From assembly GCF_900109035.1 (NCBI RefSeq), contig NZ_FNYD01000004.1, positions 62,001 to 126,000 on the forward strand: a stretch of 64,000 bases of DNA, written 5' to 3'. Positions within the stretch are counted from its first letter, which is position 1. The number at the start of each line of letters is the position of its first letter. The notes under the pieces are model-generated. The model made no database searches and was not told where the DNA came from. It was given only the letters and a program-made list of their open reading frames with translations. This stretch comes from Cribrihabitans marinus. Lineage in GTDB: Bacteria > Pseudomonadota > Alphaproteobacteria > Rhodobacterales > Rhodobacteraceae. The translations under genes were made by a program, and so were the position numbers. Below, one piece after another: positions 29,035-38,557 of this stretch.

Positions 29035-31185
29035 ATGTTTGACGTAACGACGAAATCGATGCAGTGGGGCGAAGAAACGCTCACACTGGAAACGGGCAAG
29101 GTTGCCCGTCAGGCCGATGGCTCTGTCATCGCAACGCTGGGCGAAACCTCGGTCATGGCCAACGTGACCTTCGCCCGCCAGCAGAAACCCGGTCAGGACT
29201 TCTTTCCGCTGACCGTCCACTACCAGGAAAAGTATTATGCCGCGGGCAAGGTGCCCGGCGGCTTCTTCAAGCGCGAGGCGCGTCCGACCGAGAAGGAAAC
29301 GCTGACCGCGCGCCTGATCGACCGCCCGATACGCCCGCTTTTTGCACCCGGCTTCAAGAACGAAGTGCTGGTGATGTGCACCGTGCTGAGCCACGACCTG
29401 GTCAATGACCCGGACATGGTGGCGATGATCGCGGCCAGTGCCGCACTGACCCTGTCGGGCGCGCCCTTCATGGGCCCGATCGCCGGCTGCCGCGTCGGTT
29501 ACGAGGATGGCGACTACATCCTGAACCCGACCGTGGACGACATGCAGGACCTGCGCCTGAACCCCGAACAGCGCCTGGACCTGGTCGTCGCCGGCACCAA
29601 GGACGCGGTGATGATGGTCGAGTCGGAAGCCTATGAGCTGTCCGAGGCCGAGATGCTGGGCGCGGTCAAGTTCGCCCACGAGCAGATCCAGCCGGTGATC
29701 GACCTGATCATCTCGCTGGCCGAATCCGCCGCCAAGGAACCGTTCGACTTCACGCCGCCGGACTATTCCGACCTGTTCGAGGCGGTGAAGGCCGCAGGCG
29801 ATGCAGAGATGCGCGCCGCCTTCGCCATCACCGACAAGCAGGAGCGCACCGCCGCGGTCTCCGCCGCGCGCGAGACCGTCAAGGCCGCTCTGACCGAAGA
29901 GCAGCTGGAAGACCCCAATCTCGGCTCGGCGCTGAAAAAGCTCGAGGCCGGCATCCTGCGCGGCGACGTGGTCAAGGGCGGCAAGCGGATCGACGGACGC
30001 TCGACCACCGATGTCCGCCCGATCGTCTGCGAGACCGGCCTGCTGCCGCGCACCCACGGCTCGGCGCTGTTCACCCGGGGCGAAACCCAGGGCCTGGTCG
30101 TGACCACCCTGGGCACCGGCGATGACGAACAGTTCATCGATGCGCTGCACGGCAATTTCAAATCCAACTTCCTGCTGCATTACAATTTCCCGCCCTATTC
30201 GGTCGGCGAAGTTGGCCGCGTGGGGCCTCCGGGCCGTCGCGAAGTGGGCCACGGCAAGCTGGCCTGGCGCGCGCTGCAGGCGGTTCTGCCGGCACCGACC
30301 GACTTCCCCTACACCATCCGCCTGGTCTCCGAGATCACCGAGTCGAACGGCTCGTCCTCGATGGCCTCGGTCTGCGGCGGGTCGCTGTCGATGATGGATG
30401 CGGGCGTGCCGCTGAAAAGCGCGGTGGCCGGCGTGGCCATGGGCCTGATCCTGGAAGATGATGGCTCCTATGCGATCCTCACCGACATTCTGGGCGACGA
30501 GGATCACCTGGGCGATATGGATTTCAAGGTCGCCGGCACCGAGAACGGCATCACCTCGCTGCAGATGGACATCAAGGTCGCGGGCATCACCCCCGAGATC
30601 ATGGAAAAGGCGCTGTCGCAGGCCAAGGACGGCCGGATGCACATCCTGGGCGAGATGAACAAGGCCATCTCGGGCGCGGGCGACTTCTCGGTCCACGCGC
30701 CGCGCATCGAGACGATGCAGATCCCGACCGACAAGATCCGCGAAGTGATCGGCTCGGGCGGCAAGGTGATCCGCGAGATCGTCGAAGTGTCGGGTGCCAA
30801 GGTCGACATCAACGACGACGGCATCATCAAGATCGCCTCGCCGAATGGCGACGCCATCCAGAAGGCCTATGACATGATCCATTCGATCGTGGCCGAGCCG
30901 GAAGAGGGCCAGATCTATACCGGCAAGGTCGTGAAGATCGTCGATTTCGGCGCCTTCGTGAACTTCTTCGGCAAGCGCGACGGGCTGGTGCATGTCAGCC
31001 AGATCGAGAACCGCCGCCTGAACCACCCCTCGGACGTCCTCAAAGAGGGCCAGGAGGTCAAGGTCAAGCTGCTGGGCTTCGACGACCGCGGCAAGGTGCG
31101 CCTGTCGATGAAGATGGTCGACCAGGAAACCGGCGAAGAGATGGCGCCGGAGAAGAAAGAGAAGAAGGAAGAAGCCGCCGACTGA
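29035..31185 (+). CDS. pnp: Polyribonucleotide nucleotidyltransferase (PNPase)
   Basis: PNPase is the phosphorolytic 3'-5' exoribonuclease of the RNA degradosome. The 716-residue protein has two RNase PH-like cores ([14 protein letters not shown] in the first; [18 protein letters not shown] and [18 protein letters not shown] in the second), an intervening helical domain, a KH domain ([20 protein letters not shown]) and an S1 domain ([17 protein letters not shown]). It ends in an acidic/lysine tail. The start ATG at 29035 precedes the usual [12 protein letters not shown] strong terminator follows 23 bases after the stop. The 259 bases between rpsO and pnp hold the rpsO terminator and, presumably, the pnp promoter, which I could not pinpoint. 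Confidence 0.98.
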   Translation: MFDVTTKSMQWGEETLTLETGKVARQADGSVIATLGETSVMANVTFARQQKPGQDFFPLTVHYQEKYYAAGKVPGGFFKREARPTEKETLTARLIDRPIRPLFAPGFKNEVLVMCTVLSHDLVNDPDMVAMIAASAALTLSGAPFMGPIAGCRVGYEDGDYILNPTVDDMQDLRLNPEQRLDLVVAGTKDAVMMVESEAYELSEAEMLGAVKFAHEQIQPVIDLIISLAESAAKEPFDFTPPDYSDLFEAVKAAGDAEMRAAFAITDKQERTAAVSAARETVKAALTEEQLEDPNLGSALKKLEAGILRGDVVKGGKRIDGRSTTDVRPIVCETGLLPRTHGSALFTRGETQGLVVTTLGTGDDEQFIDALHGNFKSNFLLHYNFPPYSVGEVGRVGPPGRREVGHGKLAWRALQAVLPAPTDFPYTIRLVSEITESNGSSSMASVCGGSLSMMDAGVPLKSAVAGVAMGLILEDDGSYAILTDILGDEDHLGDMDFKVAGTENGITSLQMDIKVAGITPEIMEKALSQAKDGRMHILGEMNKAISGAGDFSVHAPRIETMQIPTDKIREVIGSGGKVIREIVEVSGAKVDINDDGIIKIASPNGDAIQKAYDMIHSIVAEPEEGQIYTGKVVKIVDFGAFVNFFGKRDGLVHVSQIENRRLNHPSDVLKEGQEVKVKLLGFDDRGKVRLSMKMVDQETGEEMAPEKKEKKEEAAD

Positions 31186-31208
31186 CGGCGGCCCGAGAAA
31201 AAACACCA

Positions 31209-31237
31209 AGGCCCGCGCACAACGCGCGGGCCTTTTT
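31209..31237 (+). terminator. Intrinsic terminator after pnp, possibly bidirectional
   Basis: A 10-bp stem, AGGCCCGCGC / GCGCGGGCCT, with an ACAAC loop and a run of five T residues. On the other strand the same stem is followed a few bases later by TTTTTT, so it may also stop transcripts leaving the glycan island. Confidence 0.9.
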
Positions 31238-31263
31238 CATTCCGGTAATTGGTCGGGCGCGAG

Positions 31264-32412
31264 CTACGTTTCGAGTTTCATGAAGATGTCGACATACTCG
31301 CCCGACAACAGTTGGTCCCGGGTCGCCGACTGGATCTCGCCTTGGTGGGTTACGATGGAAATCCTGAAACCGTCCGCTTCGAGCATGTCCAGGAACTCTG
31401 CACCCGACATCTGCTCACGAAAGAAATCCGGCGCAAATTCCATGAAGATCTCGACCTGCGGCATCGCCAGGAGGATATCCCTTGCACCCTTGTAGATCAG
31501 AGGCTCGGCGCCCTCGGCATCGATCTTGACGACATCGAATTTTCGGTCTCCCGTCAAATCGCCCAAAGGAGCGCCCGGAACTTCGATGATGTCGTAGGTT
31601 TCTCCATACTGGCTGAAATCCACGTCATCCCGCAGGTAGGTCGCACTGCCCTTGAACTTCTTCGGGATTGCGAACTTGATGTCGCCGGGCACTTCCATCA
31701 CGGCCGCGTTTATCACCTTGGAGTAACTGAGGTGACCGTTGACGCTGGTGGATTTCTGCACCAGCTCGCACATGCGGGGGTTGGCATCGATTGCCGTCAC
31801 GCTGCCCTTTGCGCCCACGGCTCGGGCGGCCAGCAATGTATAGTAGCCGCAGTTGGCACCGATATCGAGCACGTGCATCCCTGCGCTTATCCGGCTCAGA
31901 AACGCTTTGGTAATCCACTGCTCCCAAAAACCGTCGATGACCAGATGCGGTGTCAGGCTGATGTCGTCACCGTCCAGAAAGATCTTCTGGTTGTCATAGA
32001 GAGTTCCCAGGACAGTGCCATTGCCCAGATAGCAGCCCGTTTGTCGCGAGCCGGCAGCATCGCCCGTGGATTGCGTGCCCTGGAAGGCATCACCGAAGCC
32101 CCGCAGATGCTTTTTTTGATCCGGCGACATTGCCGGTGCGCCGACCTGTTCGCCAACCAGAATGATGAATACCTCGTTCGCAAAACTCGGTCGGCCGAGC
32201 ATCAGAGCCAAGGCCAGGTAGGACCTGTCGATTTCCTTCGCCATACCTTTGTGCAGGATCAAGACGTCGCCAGCGCCGAAATCGCCTGAGACGCTGCCAT
32301 ATCCGACGAAAGAACCTGTCACCGACCCTGACATTTCCTGCGGGCCACAAATCCGACGCTGTTTCGAATAGGATTTCACCTGATCTGCGGCCGCCTGCCA
32401 ATAGCTGTCCAT
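31264..32412 (-). CDS. FkbM family methyltransferase with an N-terminal extension
   Basis: This is a 382-residue protein. Residues about 178-370 form an AdoMet-dependent FkbM domain: cofactor loop HVLDIGANCGYYTLLAA (180-196), acidic strand end VTAIDANPRM, and the FkbM hallmark DVVKIDAEGAEPLIYKG. FkbM enzymes O-methylate sugars or polyketides. Residues 1 to about 140 are a separate domain that I do not recognise; it could bind a carrier or a partner. It is the last gene of the glycan island, ending against the pnp terminator, and has distinctly lower GC than neighbouring core genes (a counted line at 31561 is 53%). A sugar methyl-ether is the likely product, by context. Confidence 0.82.
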   Translation of the reverse strand: MDSYWQAAADQVKSYSKQRRICGPQEMSGSVTGSFVGYGSVSGDFGAGDVLILHKGMAKEIDRSYLALALMLGRPSFANEVFIILVGEQVGAPAMSPDQKKHLRGFGDAFQGTQSTGDAAGSRQTGCYLGNGTVLGTLYDNQKIFLDGDDISLTPHLVIDGFWEQWITKAFLSRISAGMHVLDIGANCGYYTLLAARAVGAKGSVTAIDANPRMCELVQKSTSVNGHLSYSKVINAAVMEVPGDIKFAIPKKFKGSATYLRDDVDFSQYGETYDIIEVPGAPLGDLTGDRKFDVVKIDAEGAEPLIYKGARDILLAMPQVEIFMEFAPDFFREQMSGAEFLDMLEADGFRISIVTHQGEIQSATRDQLLSGEYVDIFMKLET

Positions 32413-32568
32413 TGGTCGTCCCCCTCGGTTCTTGGGCCCGTTCGGCCCGTGTGAATTGATCTTGGGTTCTCTATTGGATCCACGGGGGCAAGGGAAGGGA
32501 TTTGGCCCCGGCGCGGCCGTGCCGGAGTCGGAATGTGGCCGTCAAACAAGGCGGGCCGAGCGAAAGGG

Positions 32569-33636
32569 TCAGCCTGCCTTTGTAATCGTCAACCCGATGC
32601 AGGTCGCCGGGAATCCGTCGATGCTGATTTTCAGATGGCCGGGGTGAAAGGCGTGTCCGGAACCCGAAACAAGGCTGTCTTTCAGGCAGTTGTCAAAATC
32701 GAAGGGTGGCAGATCGATAAAGGCGTCCAGAGGTTTGCAGCCGACATCGAAACTGAGAGGGGCCACATCATGTCCATCCGCCCTCAGGGTCGCTGCCAGT
32801 TCCTCGATATGCCTTCTCAGAAACAGGACGGTCGGCCAGTTGTCGATCGTACGCTCGGTTTCCGAATAGTTGAACTCGGTCGTATGGACGGCAACGCCGC
32901 CCGGCTTGAGCGTGTCCAGGCTGTTCCTTACGAAATCCAACCCGTTGCTTATGGATCCAAGATGTTCCAGCGCACAAACCGACCAGCAGAAATCGTGCTT
33001 GCCGCTCATGTCGGCGGGAATCGCGTTCATGTCCACGTATTCCAGCGTTGCCAGCGTGTCGAATTGTGTGCGATCCACGAGATTGGGATAGAACGAGGAA
33101 TCCAGACCTTCCGTATGTTGCCCGGATTCCACCCACCCCTTGCCTTGAACAACCTCCGGGTGCAGGTCGGTGATCGTGACCGAGATGCCCAGGTTGGTCA
33201 GGTAGGATGGCAGCGGCTCTTGTCCGCAACCGAATCCGACGGCATGCATTCCGTCGCGCAGTTTTCCTGCAAGCGACAGGTTCTGCAGAATATATGCGAA
33301 TTCCCAGAGTTTGCGGTGCGGAATGGGCGCTGTCTGAATCTGGTGGGCCCAGTACCGAAACCAAGCGCTTTCGACGTCCCGCTGAGTCGAACAGCCCGAC
33401 CACATCTTGCCGTCGACCGGCGCCTTCGGGATCTCGGACTGCATCACCGAGTCGAACACCTGGGCTCCGATGGCGTATCCATGCTGTTTCACCGACCATT
33501 TGATCGCGTTGAGATCCTTCAACACGTTCCACAGGTCGTTGATGTTGGGTTGCTGGCGAGAGTTCGTGAGCTCGGTCAGCTTGCCGAACTCCCGCCCAAC
33601 AAGATAACGGATGTCCTTGATCCTGTTGCCCTCCAC
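32569..33636 (-). CDS. Class I SAM-dependent methyltransferase of the glycan island
   Basis: About 355 residues. The Rossmann-type core contains HAVGFGCGQEPLPSYLTNLG (cofactor loop), ISVTITDLHPEVV, and the post-core CWSVCALEHLGSISNGLDFV, followed by LDTLKPGGVAVHTTE. This pattern is typical of methyltransferase_11/23-type enzymes acting on small molecules or glycans. The start is uncertain. No ATG precedes the core in frame within a plausible distance; GTG at 33634-33636 is chosen, and GTG at 33708 is an alternative. Two counted lines (33241 and 33481) are about 52% and 48% GC, well below the roughly 70% typical of the window, which suggests horizontal acquisition. Confidence 0.72.
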   Translation of the reverse strand: MEGNRIKDIRYLVGREFGKLTELTNSRQQPNINDLWNVLKDLNAIKWSVKQHGYAIGAQVFDSVMQSEIPKAPVDGKMWSGCSTQRDVESAWFRYWAHQIQTAPIPHRKLWEFAYILQNLSLAGKLRDGMHAVGFGCGQEPLPSYLTNLGISVTITDLHPEVVQGKGWVESGQHTEGLDSSFYPNLVDRTQFDTLATLEYVDMNAIPADMSGKHDFCWSVCALEHLGSISNGLDFVRNSLDTLKPGGVAVHTTEFNYSETERTIDNWPTVLFLRRHIEELAATLRADGHDVAPLSFDVGCKPLDAFIDLPPFDFDNCLKDSLVSGSGHAFHPGHLKISIDGFPATCIGLTITKAG

Positions 33637-33740
33637 CTTCGCGTCAGCGTTGTGATGAGAACAGTGCTTCGGACCTGCGCGAATGACAAGGGGCGCGCCT
33701 TCAGCCACCTGCGACCGGGTGCCAGACCGGCAAGAACGTG

Positions 33741-35195
33741 CTAGCTGTTGCCGCCGGCTCCATTGCCGATGGCCTCGACAAGCTCGGCGGCCACGTCGTC
33801 CCAGCTGCGCAAGTGAGCCGCGGCAATCCTTTGTTCGATCTCTCGCCGGTGCTGCGGCTCGCCGATCAGGCGGCTGCATGCCTCAGCGATGCTGTCCACG
33901 GATCGCGGATCGCAGTATTCGACCAGATCGCCGCCAACCTCGGGCAGTGACGTGGCCTTGCCGACGACGCTGGTCTTGCCATAACTGAGCGCCTCGCCCA
34001 CCGGCAAACCCCAGCCTTCGTAAAGACTGACCAGGATCGAGAATTCGCAGTGGCGATAGAGGAAATCCAGCTCGGCGTCAGTCGGACTGTGGATTTGCTC
34101 GATCCACCCCTTCAGAAAGCCGGTTCCGCGCGCGAAATTTTCGAAATCCTCGTTCAACCACCCGGGCCGGCCGACCAATACGAGGCGCGGTATCGTCGGG
34201 CCGTGAATCTCGAGCAGTTTTTCCCACGCAAGGGCCATGCGCCAGATATTCTTGCGGGTCTCCAACGTGCCGACAAACAACACGTAGGGTTTGGTCGTAA
34301 TGGCACGGATACGCGCATCCAGATCCATCATCTCGGCCATCTTCGGGAAGGCGCTGGCTTCAACCTTGCCTTGTGCGGCCACGTGCGCGGTGTCCTGACC
34401 GACGCCTTCCTGCGCAAGAGGGACCGCGACCGAGGGCCGGTCGATACCGTGGGCGTTCAGGAAGTGGTCGAGATCCTGTTTGCTCTTCTCCGAGTTCGTC
34501 AGATACCCCGACGCGTATTCCGGTGTTTCCAGCAGCCAGTTGTAGAACACGAGCGGTGAGCTCTGCGGGACAAGCTCGGGTGCCATGATCGGTATCAGGT
34601 CGTGAATCATGATGCGGACATCCACGCCGGCCTGCTTGGCTTTCAGGAACGCGGCCTTTGTGCGTGCCTCCGTCCAAGAGCTGTCGAGTATGACAAGGTG
34701 ATCCCCGGGGTTGGAAATGTCGCCGAACGACAGTCTTCGGGCCTGCGCGGTCACCGGGGAAGCTGCGTCGGGCTCCGGCGGCCGTCTCAGAGATCTCCAT
34801 TCGCCGGAATCCACCGAGTACTTTCGGAAGGCCGCTTGATTCCCCAGCGCCGCGGCAATATCCAGCTTTGTGCGGTGGAAAAAATACTTGAGCGGCCTGT
34901 TTCTGTATCGGCTCAGCGGTTTGAGATCGCGACCGTGGCGACCGCCAACGCCCAGAACCGACGCCAGCTTGTGCGGGTCGCGGATCGTCTCGGCGCCGAT
35001 CTCCTTGACCGAAACCGCCTGATAGGCCCCGGTCGCCTTGTTGATGAAGGAAAGGTACACCTTGTCGGGACCAACCCTGCCGGAAACCCGAAGCACCAGC
35101 ATCACGAGAACCCGCTGAATCCCGGTAAAGTGAGTGACCCGGCGCAAATGCGCCAACAAGCTACTGATGTCGAAGAAGTAGAGCGGCTCGCGCAT
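33741..35195 (-). CDS. GT4 family glycosyltransferase
   Basis: This 484-residue GT-B glycosyltransferase has a C-terminal domain with KPYVLFVGTLETRKN and the retaining-enzyme EX7E motif in SLYEGWGLPVGEALSYG. The N-terminal domain begins LYFFDISSLLAHLRR and contains FTGIQRV, a variant seen in transferases of surface polysaccharide clusters. The second glycosyltransferase of this island shares the same kind of start (VVYDLTEVL...YGIARVV), so the two are probably distant paralogues with different linkages. Donor sugar is not deducible; GDP-mannose is plausible because manC is in the island. Confidence 0.88.
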   Translation of the reverse strand: MREPLYFFDISSLLAHLRRVTHFTGIQRVLVMLVLRVSGRVGPDKVYLSFINKATGAYQAVSVKEIGAETIRDPHKLASVLGVGGRHGRDLKPLSRYRNRPLKYFFHRTKLDIAAALGNQAAFRKYSVDSGEWRSLRRPPEPDAASPVTAQARRLSFGDISNPGDHLVILDSSWTEARTKAAFLKAKQAGVDVRIMIHDLIPIMAPELVPQSSPLVFYNWLLETPEYASGYLTNSEKSKQDLDHFLNAHGIDRPSVAVPLAQEGVGQDTAHVAAQGKVEASAFPKMAEMMDLDARIRAITTKPYVLFVGTLETRKNIWRMALAWEKLLEIHGPTIPRLVLVGRPGWLNEDFENFARGTGFLKGWIEQIHSPTDAELDFLYRHCEFSILVSLYEGWGLPVGEALSYGKTSVVGKATSLPEVGGDLVEYCDPRSVDSIAEACSRLIGEPQHRREIEQRIAAAHLRSWDDVAAELVEAIGNGAGGNS

Positions 35196-35277
35196 TCGGA
35201 CTCCTCGCTGCCTGTGCCTTCGGTCGAATAGCCGAAAGCCGTTGCCATGGACAGGTCAAATCGGAGCCCGCCACCGA

Positions 35278-37104
35278 TCAGGATTGCTGGCGGACCGCAT
35301 GCTGCTGGCTTGCCAGGCTTCCGCTCTTGAACTGCTGATCGAACAGGCGGCGAAATGTGCCGTCCATTGCCAGCAGATCATTCAAGGTGCCCTTCTCGAC
35401 GACTTCTCCTGCCTGCACGACAAGGATCTCGTCGGCCTCAAGCACCGTGGACAGGCGGTGGGCGATCACGATTGTGGTGACATCTTCGGTCAACACGTCC
35501 AGGGCGTTCTTGACCAGCGTTTCGGATTCGGCATCCAGCGCGCTTGTCGCCTCGTCCAGCAGCAGCACCTCGGCCTGCCTCAGAATGGCGCGGGTAATCG
35601 CGATCCGCTGTTTCTGCCCCCCGGACAGGAAGGTTCCATTCTCGCCGACCTGCGTGTCGTAGCCGTGGGGCAACTGCATGATGAAGTCATGCGCATGAGC
35701 GGCCTTGGCCGCCGCAAAGACCTCTTCATCGGTCGCCTCTGGCGCCGAGCAGCGGAGGTTGTCGATGACGCTGGTCGAAAACAGGAACGTGTCCTGCCCG
35801 ACATAAGAGATCTTGCGGCGCAGCGAACTGAAGCTGACGTCGCGAAGATCCTGCCCATCGATCAGGACACTGCCCTGTTCGGGGTCGTAGAAACGCATGA
35901 TCAGGCCGAAAATCGTCGATTTCCCGCCACCGGACTGGCCGACAAGCGCGGTCGTCTTGCCGGGCTTGAACTCCAGGCTCATGTTCTTGATCACCGGTGT
36001 CTCGCCGCCATAGCCGAAGGACACATCCTCGAACAGGATCTCTCCCGGGCCGGACTTCAGCTCGTCGGCATCCTCGCGTTCCAGCATCGGTTCGTCCTGG
36101 TCCAGCAGGTCGAACATCATCTTGACGCCGACCATGAAGGTCTCGATCGACACGCGCATGCGCGACAGGCGCTTCGCCGGCTCATAGGCCATCAGGAGCG
36201 CCGTCACGAAGGACATCAACTGCCCGGCCGTCGGAGGCGTGCTGCCGGCGATGCTGATGGTGCTGATGATCAGAACCCCGGCCACGGCAAGCCCCGCCAG
36301 GAATTCCATCAAGGGGCTTGCGATCGATTGCAGCCGGGCGATGTCGTTCGAACGCTGCTCGACCTGCTTGATGGCCGAACTCATCCGGTTGGTCATCCGG
36401 TCTTCCAGGGCAAAGACCTTGATGACCTTGATGCCGGCCGAGGTCTCCTGCATGACCTTGATGATCTCGGCGAGCGAGGCGATTTCGGCCTCCATTATAC
36501 GCCTGACACTCTTGAGCAGGTAACGCACACCCAGGATCGCCACCGGGCCGACGACGAAGAACATGATCGACATGAACGGTTGCTGATAGATCATCACGGC
36601 AACCAGTCCGACCAGCGTCAACGCATCCCGAACGAAGGAGGTGACCAGCAGGTCGATCAGGTTCCGGGCCGACTGCGCGCCATGGGTTACACGCATCAAC
36701 AGATCCGACGACTCGGTCGTGCTGAAGAACGCGACACCGCGTTTCAACAGTTTTCGGTACAGCCGGTCTTGCTGGGTGGCGACGATCCGGTTGCCCGCCC
36801 GCACCAGGAACACCGACTGCACGTAAGAGGCGACCGACTTCAAACTGAACAGCAGAACCACCGCACCTGCGATCAGGTAGACCTGGCTGCGCGAGTCCGG
36901 GCTGGTCATGGCGTCGACGATCTTTTCCATGATCCAGGCCGTGCCAGCCGAGGTGGCGGCCACGATGACCATCGCGAACATCGCAACGGCATACATTGGC
37001 CCTTGCGCGCGAAAGCTCTCGCCGACCAGACGACCCATGTAGCCGGATCGCCAGCGGGTCCACATGCGTTGGATCGCCCAGCCCTTGGAACTATCAGTTT
37101 GCAT
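35278..37104 (-). CDS. ABC exporter with fused membrane and ATPase domains (MsbA-like)
   Basis: This is a 608-residue half-transporter. Residues about 20-310 form a six-helix type IV membrane domain. The ATPase follows with Walker A GQSGGGKST, signature LSGGQKQR, Walker B VLLLDEATS and H-loop IAHRLST. It would work as a homodimer in the inner membrane. This architecture (MsbA, lipid-linked glycan flippases such as PglK) fits export of a lipid-linked oligosaccharide made by the two neighbouring glycosyltransferases. No Wzx/Wzy, Wzz or KpsM/T genes are present, so a short glycan or glycolipid is more likely than a long capsule. The ATG at 37104 has a basic N-terminal tail. Confidence 0.9.
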   Translation of the reverse strand: MQTDSSKGWAIQRMWTRWRSGYMGRLVGESFRAQGPMYAVAMFAMVIVAATSAGTAWIMEKIVDAMTSPDSRSQVYLIAGAVVLLFSLKSVASYVQSVFLVRAGNRIVATQQDRLYRKLLKRGVAFFSTTESSDLLMRVTHGAQSARNLIDLLVTSFVRDALTLVGLVAVMIYQQPFMSIMFFVVGPVAILGVRYLLKSVRRIMEAEIASLAEIIKVMQETSAGIKVIKVFALEDRMTNRMSSAIKQVEQRSNDIARLQSIASPLMEFLAGLAVAGVLIISTISIAGSTPPTAGQLMSFVTALLMAYEPAKRLSRMRVSIETFMVGVKMMFDLLDQDEPMLEREDADELKSGPGEILFEDVSFGYGGETPVIKNMSLEFKPGKTTALVGQSGGGKSTIFGLIMRFYDPEQGSVLIDGQDLRDVSFSSLRRKISYVGQDTFLFSTSVIDNLRCSAPEATDEEVFAAAKAAHAHDFIMQLPHGYDTQVGENGTFLSGGQKQRIAITRAILRQAEVLLLDEATSALDAESETLVKNALDVLTEDVTTIVIAHRLSTVLEADEILVVQAGEVVEKGTLNDLLAMDGTFRRLFDQQFKSGSLASQQHAVRQQS

Positions 37105-37230
37105 TCGCTTCCTAACTCTCAGAGCGCCTACTTAAGCGATGTGTCGCGCAAATAAAAGTGAACGCAGCGGCACCGGTCCGCGCCACGCAGGTCCTGCTCG
37201 ATGATACTGGCCGTTTTCCGCCGTCAGGTT

Positions 37231-38487
37231 TCAGTCCAAGCCGTCGAGGGCCGCCTGAAGGTCCTCGGCGACATTCGACCAGGTGCGCAGATGCGGCTTG
37301 GCTTCCGCGATCCGGGCGCGCAGCTGCTTGCCGAAATCGGGCCGGGTCATCAGGTTGTTCACATGGTCGGCCAATTCTTCCGGCCGGTCAGGGTCGAAAT
37401 AGAGCCCTAGGTCACCGCACACCTCCCGCAGCACGGGTGCGGTGGAACAGATCGCCGGCGTCCCGAGCCAAAGCGCCTCGCCCGCGGGCAGGCCCCACCC
37501 TTCCATTCGGCTCGCCAATACCAGGGCCACGGCGCCCTCGTACAGCTTGACCAAATCAGTCTGATTGGGGTTCTCGCGGAACACGACATGGTCACGGATT
37601 GCGTCGCCGTGACCGGATTGCAGATACTTGTCGGTCTTTTTGCGCCGCGCCCCGGCCAGGACCAGGGTCGGAACCGGCCGGCCCTGACCCTTGAGCAGTC
37701 GCAGCGCTTCGAAAACGGCTTCAAGGTTCTTTCGCCCCAGGCTGGACCCCACGACCAGGATATACGGCTCGTCGGGAACGGTTTGCTCCGGCGGCTCGAT
37801 GCCTTCAGGGCATTCGTGCACAAGCGGAACGGCGAATACCTCGGAAACCGGCGGCAGGATACCCTTTTGGGAGAATGCCAGGATCTCGTCGCGGGTGAAT
37901 TCCGAATTCGCCAGAATCGCCTTGGCCCGCCCGGCGACGACCTGGTTGTCACCGATGAAATTTCTGGGAAAGCTGGCCAGCTGATGCTCGAAATCATGCA
38001 GCGGGATCATGTCGTGCAGCAGCGGAACGACCTCGAACTTCGTGCCTCTGCGATCCAGCGCACCGATCATGTCGACGATCAGCTTCGGGCGGCCGCAAGA
38101 GACCAGCGTCTTTCCGTTCATGTCGATCGGCTTCAGGTCGACCCCGGCCTCCTGCCAGGCGCGTCGGTTCCTGCGATCAACAATCGGGCGGATCGGAACC
38201 AGCAGAAGATCCCTCAGCACGGATTTCGTGTGGAAGTGCGACCTGACCCTGAGCTGGCGAATTCCGGACGGAACGTTGAGGTCGACGCTGCCGTCATCGC
38301 GCAGCTTCGGGAATACTTCGAACAGTTCACCGTGACCCTGCGAGAATACGGCGAACCGGACCGAAGGGTCTCGCTTGCGCAATTCTGCACCGATTTCGGC
38401 CACGACCCGGGCGATTCCGTAGTACCGCAATCGCCCCGTCGACGCCAAAAGCACCTCCGTCAAGTCGTATACAACCTGCCGTTTCAA
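37231..38487 (-). CDS. GT4 family glycosyltransferase
   Basis: This 418-residue GT-B glycosyltransferase contains PYILVVGSSLGRKN, the acceptor-side DHVVFRENPNQTDLVKLYEG and the EX7E motif in SRMEGWGLPAGEALWLG. The N-terminal domain starts VVYDLTEVLLAST with YGIARVVAEIG, similar in layout to the other transferase of the island. It lies between manC and the exporter. The enzyme is probably cytoplasmic and membrane-associated and uses a nucleotide-sugar donor, perhaps GDP-mannose from ManC. The linkage is unknown. Confidence 0.9.
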   Translation of the reverse strand: MKRQVVYDLTEVLLASTGRLRYYGIARVVAEIGAELRKRDPSVRFAVFSQGHGELFEVFPKLRDDGSVDLNVPSGIRQLRVRSHFHTKSVLRDLLLVPIRPIVDRRNRRAWQEAGVDLKPIDMNGKTLVSCGRPKLIVDMIGALDRRGTKFEVVPLLHDMIPLHDFEHQLASFPRNFIGDNQVVAGRAKAILANSEFTRDEILAFSQKGILPPVSEVFAVPLVHECPEGIEPPEQTVPDEPYILVVGSSLGRKNLEAVFEALRLLKGQGRPVPTLVLAGARRKKTDKYLQSGHGDAIRDHVVFRENPNQTDLVKLYEGAVALVLASRMEGWGLPAGEALWLGTPAICSTAPVLREVCGDLGLYFDPDRPEELADHVNNLMTRPDFGKQLRARIAEAKPHLRTWSNVAEDLQAALDGLD

Positions 38488-38557
38488 TACCGTGCCACCT
38501 TCATTAGATCTTCACCGACAAGGCGCCGCTTGCCTGGCCCGGGGTCAGCGAGTTGGA

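Noticed and set aside
29020-31209. Long - strand open frame over pnp
   Set aside because: pnp is unambiguous. The reverse frame is an HDRL-rich artefact with no recognisable domain.
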